Assembly: GCA_964518505.1 (NCBI GenBank)
Contig: CAZFGT010000027.1
Coordinates: 1 to 31,875 of the forward strand
Direction of reading: 5' to 3'
From: DASPUH01 sp964518505
GTDB taxonomy: Bacteria; Chloroflexota; Limnocylindria; Limnocylindrales; CSP1-4
DNA length: 31,875 nt
A program made the translations under genes and the position numbers. Shown here one piece after another: positions 7,627-14,904 of this stretch. Under the pieces are notes generated by a model. The model had not been told where the DNA came from. It was given only the letters and a program-made list of their open reading frames with translations, and made no database searches. Every line of letters starts with the position of its first letter. Within the stretch, counting starts at the first letter, position 1.

Positions 7627-8976
7627 TCAGTGTTCCGTCGCTCCCGTGAAGGTGAACGCCCCGATGCGCAGGGCCGGCACCAGCGAGGCGCCGAGGAAAC
7701 CGCGCAGCAGGCGGCGCTCGCGACCGACCGCCTGGACCCCGGCCAGCGCGTCCAGGTAGCTCTGCGTGAAGCGCAGGTTGCGCACCGGGCCCACGACGCG
7801 GCCGTGCTCCACCAGGAACGTGCCATCGCGGGTCATGCCGGTGACGATGGCCAGCTTGGGATGGACCGGGTTGGTGTAGTGGAAGCGGGTCACCAGCAGG
7901 CCGTGGTCCAGGCCGCCGACGAGCTCGTCGCGCGAGGCATCACCGGCGCTCATGATCATGTTGAGCGGGAAGGGGCCGTACGGGTTGGGGGCAGGCAGGC
8001 CGTGGCCCGTCGACCGGCGGCCGGCACGGGCCGCCGTCTGGGCGTCGTAGACCGCCTCGCGGCAGACGCCGGCTTCCACCAGCGGCACGCGCTGCTTGGG
8101 CACCCCCTCGTAGTCGAACGAGATGGGCGCACCAGCCAGGTCCTCGGCGTCGTCGACGATCGTCACGAGCGGCGAACCGATGACCTTGCCCGGCTCGAAG
8201 AACGAGCGCCCCTCCTGCACGGCCAGCGCCGAGAAGCCCAGGTAGCCCAGCATGTCAAGCAGGTCCACCACGGCATAGGGCTCCAGCACGACCGGGTAGT
8301 CGCCCGGGGGCACGCTCACCGGTTCCCGCGCCGAGCGGGCCTTCTCGGCCGCCTCGCGGCCCACGGCCGCGGCATCGATCGACGTGCAATCGACCGCGGC
8401 GGCCTCGGCGTAACCAGCCTCGCCGGCGGCGCCCATGGCCACGGTGATCAGCTGCGACCAGGTGCGGGCCTCCTGGGCCCGCACACCGAGCGAGTTGGCC
8501 AGCGCGACGTGCTCCAGGTCGGTGGTGAAGGAGCCGTAGGCCTGGACGCCGGATGCATCCGCGGCGGCGATGACCTCCCGCGCGGCGGCCGCCCGGAGCT
8601 CGGGCGTCGCTTCCGCGGTCGCCACCGCGGCCGCCCCGTGCACGTAGGCGATGGGGGCCGGGCCGGGCAGATGGACGTCCTCGTCGCCTTCCGGCATGAG
8701 CCGCGCGATGCGCCCGGCCGACTCTGCCAGCCGGCGCAGGGCGGCGTCGTCGGTGCGGTTGGTGGAGGCGCACCCCACCCGCCGCCCGTCCACGAAGCGC
8801 AGGTTGACCATCGTGTTGGACTCGGCCACGTTCTGGTGGATCTCGCTGTTGGCGAAGCGCGTCAGCCGCGACTCCGTCTGGTCGACGAGCACCTCTGCCT
8901 GCGTCGCGCCAAGCGCATCGGCATGACGCAGCACGCGCTCGGCCAGCTCCAGGCTGCCGGGGTCGCGCTCGCTCAC
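7627..8976 (-). CDS. tldE: TldE/PmbA-type metalloprotease subunit
   Basis: Partner subunit of the TldD/TldE heterodimeric protease, which matures modified peptides and degrades unfolded small peptides. The 449-residue protein has the PmbA/TldD N-domain (TRFANSEIHQNVAESN, VNLRFVDGRRVG) and a C-terminal region with HGLPAPNPYGPFPLNM and GDASRDELVGGLDHGLLVTRF. It lacks the HExxxH zinc site, as expected for TldE. The start is taken as GTG at 8974-8976, giving a 4-bp GTGA overlap with tldD; GTG at 8977-8979 is equally possible. The longer open frame upstream is a shadow of tldD. Confidence 0.92.
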   Translation of the reverse strand: MSERDPGSLELAERVLRHADALGATQAEVLVDQTESRLTRFANSEIHQNVAESNTMVNLRFVDGRRVGCASTNRTDDAALRRLAESAGRIARLMPEGDEDVHLPGPAPIAYVHGAAAVATAEATPELRAAAAREVIAAADASGVQAYGSFTTDLEHVALANSLGVRAQEARTWSQLITVAMGAAGEAGYAEAAAVDCTSIDAAAVGREAAEKARSAREPVSVPPGDYPVVLEPYAVVDLLDMLGYLGFSALAVQEGRSFFEPGKVIGSPLVTIVDDAEDLAGAPISFDYEGVPKQRVPLVEAGVCREAVYDAQTAARAGRRSTGHGLPAPNPYGPFPLNMIMSAGDASRDELVGGLDHGLLVTRFHYTNPVHPKLAIVTGMTRDGTFLVEHGRVVGPVRNLRFTQSYLDALAGVQAVGRERRLLRGFLGASLVPALRIGAFTFTGATEH

Positions 8977-10409
8977 CACTTGCCGACCCCCACCTGGACA
9001 TCGCGGAACCGCGCGCCGCTGGCCCCGTGGCCGACGTGCCCGTTCTGGCCCGGCTCGCCCTTGCCACAGTTCGGGGTGCCGAACAGCGTGTAGCTGCGCT
9101 CGTCGGCGACGGCGTCGCACGAGCCCCAGAACTCGTAGGTGATGCCGGTGTAGGTGGGGTTCTTGTAGAGCTGGCCGACCTTGCCGCCCTTGACCTGCCA
9201 GCCCATCTCGGTGGCGAACTGGAAGTTCAGCCGCCGGTCATCGATGGACCACGACCGGTTCGTCGCCAGGAGCAGGCCCTCGTCCGTGTCGGCCACGATG
9301 TCGTCGAAGCTCATGCCGGGTCGCGGCAGCAGGTTGATATTGGTCATGCGGATCAGCGGGATGCGGTTCCACCCATCGGCCCGCATGGCCCCGCCGCTCT
9401 GGCGGCCGATCCGCGGCGCCGTCTCCCGGCTGGTCAGGTAGCCCACGTGGCGGCCGGCCTCGATGAGCGGCACCCGCTGCGCGGCGACGCCCTCGTCGTC
9501 CCAGCCGAACGTGCCAAGGCCGCCGGGCACGGTGGCGTCGGCGACGATGTCGATGAGCTCCGAGCCGTAGCGGAACGTCCCCAGGCCGTCGGGCGTAAGG
9601 AAGCTCGTGCCCGCGTACGAGGCCTCTGTGCCGTAGACGCGGTCCAGCTCGCACGGGTGGCCGCAGCTCTCGTGGATCTGCATGTACAGCTGCGACGGAT
9701 GGAGGATCACGGTCGTGCGCATGGGCGGACACTGCGGCGCGACCAGCAGCTGCATCGCCTCGCTGGCGACCCGCTCACCGTTGCCGGCCAGGTCCAGGTC
9801 GCGCACCCATTCGTAGCCGCCCGCCGCGGCCGAGTCGGGGTAGCTGCGGCGCTGCATGTCGTCGCCGTTGACCGCGTTGGCCTCGATGACCGCCCCGACG
9901 TGGGTGATCTCCTGCTCGACCAGCGAACCGTCGCTGGACGCATACGTCTTCCACTCGCGCTGGGCGTCGTAGCGCACCTCGGTGAAGCCGATGCCGGGGA
10001 CACGACGCATGGCCTCGTCGGCCGCCAGGAGGTCACCCACCTTGCGCTCCACGGACAGGGCGAAGGGATCCTCCACGACCGGGGTCTGGTAGGTGCCGCG
10101 GGCCGGCGGGCGGTCGTCCAGCTGGACGCGATGCCGCAGCGCCGTGGCGGAGGCGCGGGCGATGCGGACGGCCTCGGCGGCCATGCGGTCGGCCTCGGCC
10201 ACGGTCAGGCGGTTCGATGCGGCGAAGCCCCAGGCGCCGTCGACCAGGACGCGCACACCGAAGCCCTCACTCTCGCCGAACGAGACGCCCTCCACGCGCC
10301 CTGACTTGATGGCGATGGACTCCTCTGCGCGACGGGTCTGGCGCACGTCGGCGAACGTCGCGCCGCGCTGGACGGCCGTATCCAGGGCGCGGTCGGTCAA
10401 CTCGGGCAT
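8973..10409 (-). CDS. tldD: TldD-type zinc metalloprotease subunit
   Basis: Catalytic subunit of the TldD/TldE protease. The 478-residue protein carries the zinc motif IHESCGHPCE (His246, Glu247, His251) and a late Cys in GTPNCGKGEPGQ (about Cys448), the usual third ligand. The N-domain has ESIAIKSGRVEGVSFGES. TldD/TldE cleaves N-terminal leader peptides of some RiPPs (microcin B17) and the antitoxin CcdA in enterobacteria. No RiPP precursor is recognisable next to it, so a housekeeping peptide-degradation role is more likely. The ATG at 10407-10409 follows the DUF881 stop by 22 bases; it overlaps tldE by 4 bp. Confidence 0.94.
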   Translation of the reverse strand: MPELTDRALDTAVQRGATFADVRQTRRAEESIAIKSGRVEGVSFGESEGFGVRVLVDGAWGFAASNRLTVAEADRMAAEAVRIARASATALRHRVQLDDRPPARGTYQTPVVEDPFALSVERKVGDLLAADEAMRRVPGIGFTEVRYDAQREWKTYASSDGSLVEQEITHVGAVIEANAVNGDDMQRRSYPDSAAAGGYEWVRDLDLAGNGERVASEAMQLLVAPQCPPMRTTVILHPSQLYMQIHESCGHPCELDRVYGTEASYAGTSFLTPDGLGTFRYGSELIDIVADATVPGGLGTFGWDDEGVAAQRVPLIEAGRHVGYLTSRETAPRIGRQSGGAMRADGWNRIPLIRMTNINLLPRPGMSFDDIVADTDEGLLLATNRSWSIDDRRLNFQFATEMGWQVKGGKVGQLYKNPTYTGITYEFWGSCDAVADERSYTLFGTPNCGKGEPGQNGHVGHGASGARFRDVQVGVGKW

Positions 10410-10431
10410 CGGCGGAAGGGTAGCAGAGGGC

Positions 10432-11103
10432 CTAGAGCTGCGGCTTCGCGTCCGGCGCGTCGAGGTCGCGATCCGTGCCGGGCAGGGTCATGGTCGTGGC
10501 GGCCACCTCCACCGTCACGTCCGGCTGGGCGACGGCGATGCGGCTGACGACGCCGCCGGCGCGCTGGAGGACCGCCTGCAGGTTGGCCGGGTCGCCGATC
10601 GCCTGCAGGTGGAAGGGCGTGGTCAGCGCCACGTTCTCGATCGACAGGCCGCCCGGGTTCCCGCCGACGACCGTGCCCGGCACGATGCGCACGCCGCCGA
10701 CGGCCATCGCCTCCGCGCCGGCGATGCGCAGCTCGTTGAGGATCTCGTTGGTGGCGGCGGCGGTGATCGGTCCGTCGATGACGATGACGACCCCGTCGCC
10801 GCGGACAGGATCGAGGCCGCCCCACATCCGCAGCTGCTGCAGCTCCGACTGCAGCTGGCCCACGTTCGACGTGCCGGCCTGCTGCGTCGCCTCCAGCGTG
10901 CGCAGCTGCGCCTGCAGGTCGGCGACCTCCCCGCGCAGCTCGCTGTTACGGTCGTTGAGGTTGGCGATGAGCGTGGTCAGGTCCTGGGTCGTGAGGCTGC
11001 TCAGGCCGCCGTTGGCGGTCTGGGCCCGGAACTGCACGACCAGCAGGACGCCCATGACGAAGAGCACGGCGGCGACCGCCCACCGCCCGCGTACGGTCCT
11101 CAT
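10432..11103 (-). CDS. DUF881 membrane-anchored protein (second of pair)
   Basis: A 223-residue protein with one N-terminal membrane segment (WAVAAVLFVMGVLLVVQF), a coiled-coil stretch (about residues 40-95, with LNDRNSELRGEVADLQAQL), and the DUF881 domain (GVVIVIDGPI, NEILNELRIAGAEAMAVGGVRI, FHLQAIGDPANLQAVLQRAGG). DUF881 proteins (YlxW/YlxX in Bacillus) are often found as pairs near cell division genes; their function is unknown. The chosen ATG (11101-11103) overlaps the first DUF881 stop by 4 bp. The longer frame upstream is a shadow of that gene. Confidence 0.9.
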   Translation of the reverse strand: MRTVRGRWAVAAVLFVMGVLLVVQFRAQTANGGLSSLTTQDLTTLIANLNDRNSELRGEVADLQAQLRTLEATQQAGTSNVGQLQSELQQLRMWGGLDPVRGDGVVIVIDGPITAAATNEILNELRIAGAEAMAVGGVRIVPGTVVGGNPGGLSIENVALTTPFHLQAIGDPANLQAVLQRAGGVVSRIAVAQPDVTVEVAATTMTLPGTDRDLDAPDAKPQL

Positions 11104-11891
11104 GGCGCGGCCGAGCCGATCGGTGTGGTCGGGCCGCCGGGCGACGGGGACACCACGGGCCGGGCGTGGATCAGGTTGACCGTGCCGCTGTAGGCGGGCA
11201 CCTGCACGTCGTTGGATTGCAGCAGGGCCACGTCGAGGCCGACGGCCTGGGCGCGATCCTGGAGGTAGGCCACGAAGGCCGCCGACGTGGCCAGCTGGGT
11301 GTACAGGTCGGCCGGTCCGATGGCCGAGATCTGGTAGGGCGGCTGGAGGTACGAGCTGTTGACCAGCACCGACGACCCGATGTCGGTGAGCGGCGTGGTG
11401 ACCGCGATCCGCTCGCCGTTGACGCTGACGGCCTCCGCGCCCGACAGCCACAGCAGGTCGATGACCTGCCGCAGGTCGGCGGCCGACACCAGCAGGTCGC
11501 CTGGCGCGGCGCCGGGCGGCACCGGCCGCGTGGAGTCGCGCAGGCTGACCACCACACCCGGCCCCTGGAGGGCCACCAACCCGGCCGCCAGGCGCGCATC
11601 CGCCAGCTGGGTATTGAGGGCCGTGATCTGGGCCTCGTTGCCCTGCCCGTTCTGCTCGACGGACTGGATCTGGGCGCGCAGGTCCAGGATCTGCGCCTTC
11701 AACTGGTCCTGGGCGGCCTGCAGCTCCTGGGCCGTCTGGCGCAGCGGCGGCAGGTCGGAGCTGTCGTATTGGCTGCGAGGCACCAGCGAGCGCAGCTGCG
11801 CCGTGATGAGGAAACCCAGCACGAGGAGGGCCACGCCGAGCGTCAGCTGCCAGCTGGGGATGCGCCGCACACGGGCGACCAGCGCGCTCAT
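11100..11891 (-). CDS. DUF881 membrane-anchored protein (first of pair)
   Basis: A 263-residue paralogue of the next gene. It has a membrane segment at about 17-35 (TLGVALLVLGFLITAQL), a coiled coil (AQDQLKAQILDLRAQIQSVE), and then the DUF881 domain with GPGVVVSLRDS, DLLWLSGAEAVSVNGERI and YQISAIGPADLYTQL. The C-terminus is Pro/Thr-rich. The ATG at 11889-11891 overlaps the upstream peptidase stop by 4 bp. It presumably forms a surface or division-associated complex with its partner, but no function is established. Confidence 0.9.
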   Translation of the reverse strand: MSALVARVRRIPSWQLTLGVALLVLGFLITAQLRSLVPRSQYDSSDLPPLRQTAQELQAAQDQLKAQILDLRAQIQSVEQNGQGNEAQITALNTQLADARLAAGLVALQGPGVVVSLRDSTRPVPPGAAPGDLLVSAADLRQVIDLLWLSGAEAVSVNGERIAVTTPLTDIGSSVLVNSSYLQPPYQISAIGPADLYTQLATSAAFVAYLQDRAQAVGLDVALLQSNDVQVPAYSGTVNLIHARPVVSPSPGGPTTPIGSAAP

Positions 11892-13291
11892 GGGTCGGGC
11901 ACCGCGGGCGGCGGGCCGCCCGGCGGCCACCGACGGCGAGCCAGCGCCCGCCGGCGCAGCAGGAGCAGCACGGCCACGATCACGACCAGCACCCCGCCGA
12001 TGGCGGCGAACGGCTCCAGCGACTTCGTCACGTCGTCGATGGCCACCGACACCGCGTCACCTTCGCCGGCCGGGCCCGCGACGCCACCGGGCGCCTGCAC
12101 CGGGGCCGTCGTGGGCAGGGCGGACGCGACCGCGCCGCCCGCCTGGCTCCAGCCCGGCGGCAGCGAGCCGGCGGCCGGCTGGCGCGGGCCGTAGGCCGCC
12201 GGTAGCGAGGTCTTGAGGCCCGCCAGCCACGCCGCCTGGAAGCCCGCCACGTCCACCCCGGCGGCGGCCTTGAAGGCCTCGTCATCGGTCACGCCCTGGG
12301 CATACGACCGGATCAGCTGCACGAGGTGGGCCTGGCCGTACGTGCGCACGAAGAAGTCCACGGCCGAGACCGCCTCGGCATAGGAGAGGTAGAAGAGGTC
12401 CTGGCGCGTGGGGAACGAGCCGGTCAGGCCGGTCAGCGGCAGGAGCGAGCCGTTGGCGACGGCGTCGCGCATGCGCCCCTGGTCGTCCGTGTCGTAGCCG
12501 ATCGACTCGTACACGGCCAGCCCCTCGTTGAGCCAGAGCGGCGGCTCGTGGTACGGATTGTGGGTCGCCGTGTCGAAGACGAGGTGGGTCAGTTCGTGCG
12601 GGATGACCTGCCCGACCCAGCTCGAATCGATCTGGTCGGGGTCGATCTCGGCGAACAGGGTGCGGATCTCGGGGATGGCCCGGCCGGCCACGAACTCGCT
12701 GGTGCCCGGCCCCAGGGCGCCATCGAGCCCGTCCGCCGAGCCATAGACGAAGAAGTCGATGGGCAGCGTCTCGGTCACGCCAAGGAGGGCCGAGACCCGC
12801 GTCACCGCGTCGTCCCCCACGGCCAGCGCCTTCTGGGCGAAGGCCTGGTCGCCGCTGTACCAGTGCAGCCGCACGTGCGTGCCCACGATCTCGTGCCAGG
12901 TGTACCGCTGGTCCTCCAGGGTGAACGTCGCACTCGGCCCCAGGGTGGTGCCCTCCGCCGTTCGGACCCGGAAGCGGAACGAGAGGGTCGTGTTGGGCAG
13001 GACATGGCTGGAGTCCACGACGTCCGCCCTGTAGCCGCCGGCGGCGGCCGAGAAGTCCGCGTCGGTCACCAGCGGGCCGTAGACGCCCGGCTCCTGGACC
13101 AGGAGCTCGACGGAGAGCGGCGTGGCGTCGGCCTGGAACGTGTCGCTGTAGGAGATCGAGGCGCTCAGCGTGCCGCTGGCCGTGGGGGTCGCGATCTCGA
13201 CCCCGTCGGCGGCCCGTGCCGCGCCGGCCATGCCGCTCGTCAGGAGCAGGCCCGCCCCGAGGGCGGCCAGGATCGTCGCGCGGCCGCGCAT
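11888..13291 (-). CDS. Secreted membrane-anchored gluzincin-type peptidase (peptidase MA-like)
   Basis: A 467-residue predicted surface protease. The order is a signal peptide (ILAALGAGLLLTSGMAGAARAA), a beta-rich N-domain, a metallopeptidase domain with IPHELTHLVFD (His232, Glu233, His236) and WLNEGLAVYES supplying the third zinc ligand (Glu256), a Pro/Ala-rich stalk, and a C-terminal membrane segment (IGGVLVVIVAVLLLL) followed by basic residues. The active site would face outside. The ATG at 13289-13291 overlaps the preceding stop by one base (TGATG); a GTG four codons upstream (13301-13303) is an alternative. Its place after a solute-binding lipoprotein suggests extracellular peptide handling. 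Confidence 0.88.
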   Translation of the reverse strand: MRGRATILAALGAGLLLTSGMAGAARAADGVEIATPTASGTLSASISYSDTFQADATPLSVELLVQEPGVYGPLVTDADFSAAAGGYRADVVDSSHVLPNTTLSFRFRVRTAEGTTLGPSATFTLEDQRYTWHEIVGTHVRLHWYSGDQAFAQKALAVGDDAVTRVSALLGVTETLPIDFFVYGSADGLDGALGPGTSEFVAGRAIPEIRTLFAEIDPDQIDSSWVGQVIPHELTHLVFDTATHNPYHEPPLWLNEGLAVYESIGYDTDDQGRMRDAVANGSLLPLTGLTGSFPTRQDLFYLSYAEAVSAVDFFVRTYGQAHLVQLIRSYAQGVTDDEAFKAAAGVDVAGFQAAWLAGLKTSLPAAYGPRQPAAGSLPPGWSQAGGAVASALPTTAPVQAPGGVAGPAGEGDAVSVAIDDVTKSLEPFAAIGGVLVVIVAVLLLLRRRALARRRWPPGGPPPAVPDP

Positions 13292-14883
13292 CAGCTGCCC
13301 CACGAGAGGCCCGCCCAGCGCAGGATGCCCAGGCTGGAGGCCGCCGCGCCGAGGAGCCCTGCCCGCACGAGGGCCCAGCCCTGGGAGTAGCTCACGGGGA
13401 CGACGGGCACCTCCTGCTGCACGATGCGCTGCGCGTCATCGAAGTGCTGCGCCTGCGCCGCCGGATCGGTGCTCGCGGCGCCGGCCGCGACCGCGGCGTC
13501 GAAGGCGGCGTTGCTCCAGCCGCCGTAGTCATTGCTGCTGCCGGTCGTCAGGAGCAGGCCCAGGAAGTCCTGGGGCGCCGGATAGTCGGCCACCCACTCC
13601 AGGGCCCAGATCTGCGGCGGGTCGCTCGCCAGCACGTCGAAGTAGCCGTCGATCCGCTCCTCCACGTTGACGGTCACGCCGAGCTCGCGTTGCCAGGTCA
13701 GGGCGAGGGCCTCGTCATACGCCAGCCCGCCGGAGTCGATGGTCACCGCGGGCAGGCCCTTGCCGCCGGGATAGCCGGCCGCGGCGAGCGCGGCCCGTGC
13801 GGCCGCGGGGTCGTACGTGGGGCCATAGTCACCGGTGGGGCGGGCGGGGATGTCGGGCGGCACGAGCGACGGGGCGATGGCGTCGAACGGGCTGCCCAGC
13901 TGCACAAGGCGGTGCCAGTCCACGGCCTCCGCGAAGGCCTGGCGGACCCGCACGTCGTTGAAGGGTGCTCGCCGCGTATCGAAGCCGTAGTACAGGACGG
14001 CCGGGTCGGGCACCTGGACGAGCTGCGGGCCGTCGATCGCGTCGTACCGGATCCAGCTGGCCGACTGCGACGAGACCGGCGCGTAGTCGACCGTCCCGGC
14101 CTCGAACGTCTCGTACGTGTCCTGGCCGCCCGTGTCGGTCACCAGGTCGACCGTCTGGATGGCCGGTGGCCCGGCCCAGTAGTGGGCGTTGGCGGTGAAG
14201 GTGATGTCGGTGTCACCCGTCGCGGTCGGGATGTAGGCGCCCGAACCCACGAACCTGGTCGGCGGGGCAGGCAGCTCGTATGAGGCGTCGATCGTGGCCG
14301 GCACGACCGCCAGCGACGGCGAGGCGGCCGTCGAGGGGAAGTAGCTGGCCGGGGCGGTGAAGGTGACCGTCACCGCCAGCGGTCCGCTGGCCTGGATGCC
14401 CACCGCGTCGAGCGTGCCATGCCCGGCCAGGAGGTCGGCCACGCCGGTGACCGGTGCCAGCAGCGACGCGAGCGGCGAGGGCTGCTGCGGATCGAGCAGC
14501 CGGCGCCAGCTACGCACGACGTCGGCCGCGCCGAGCGGCGTCCCATCGCTGAAGGTCAGGCCCTGGCGCAGGGTGAAGGTGATCGACCGCCCGTCGGCCG
14601 AGCTGCTCCACGAGGCGGCCAGAGCGGGCTGCACGCGGCCCGCGGCGTCGATCGCGGTGAGGCTCTCGTCGACGTTGGCCAGGACGCTGGCCGTCTCCTG
14701 GTCGCCCTGCAGGGCGGGATCCCACATGGCCGGCGCCCCACCCAGGATGCGCACCGTCGCCGCGGGCGCGGCGCCCGCCGCGGTGCCGACGCATCCGGCG
14801 AGCGTGGCCGCCAGCAGCGCCACGAGCGCCACGACGGCCGGCCGCTCGAAGCGAACGCGGCGGGACCGGCGTGAGGCGCTCAC
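13291..14883 (-). CDS. ABC-type peptide/nickel solute-binding lipoprotein (SBP_bac_5)
   Basis: A 530-residue extracytoplasmic solute-binding protein of the OppA/DppA family. The lipobox LAGC places the lipidated Cys at residue 31. Family features are MWDPALQGDQETASVLANVDESLT, LAASWSSSADGRSITFTLRQGLTFSDG, the FDTRRAPFNDVRVRQAFAEAVD segment and a C-terminal QQEVPVVPVSY. No permease or ATPase gene is in the window, so it either works with a transporter encoded elsewhere or has a non-transport role. Start GTG at 14881-14883, 21 bases after the MMPL stop. Confidence 0.9.
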   Translation of the reverse strand: MSASRRSRRVRFERPAVVALVALLAATLAGCVGTAAGAAPAATVRILGGAPAMWDPALQGDQETASVLANVDESLTAIDAAGRVQPALAASWSSSADGRSITFTLRQGLTFSDGTPLGAADVVRSWRRLLDPQQPSPLASLLAPVTGVADLLAGHGTLDAVGIQASGPLAVTVTFTAPASYFPSTAASPSLAVVPATIDASYELPAPPTRFVGSGAYIPTATGDTDITFTANAHYWAGPPAIQTVDLVTDTGGQDTYETFEAGTVDYAPVSSQSASWIRYDAIDGPQLVQVPDPAVLYYGFDTRRAPFNDVRVRQAFAEAVDWHRLVQLGSPFDAIAPSLVPPDIPARPTGDYGPTYDPAAARAALAAAGYPGGKGLPAVTIDSGGLAYDEALALTWQRELGVTVNVEERIDGYFDVLASDPPQIWALEWVADYPAPQDFLGLLLTTGSSNDYGGWSNAAFDAAVAAGAASTDPAAQAQHFDDAQRIVQQEVPVVPVSYSQGWALVRAGLLGAAASSLGILRWAGLSWGS

Positions 14884-14904
14884 CGGCGCAGTCTAGCCGT
14901 GGCC

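Noticed and set aside
7627..10409. RiPP biosynthesis locus suggested by TldD/TldE
   Set aside because: No precursor-like small ORF, cyclodehydratase or other RiPP enzyme is nearby.
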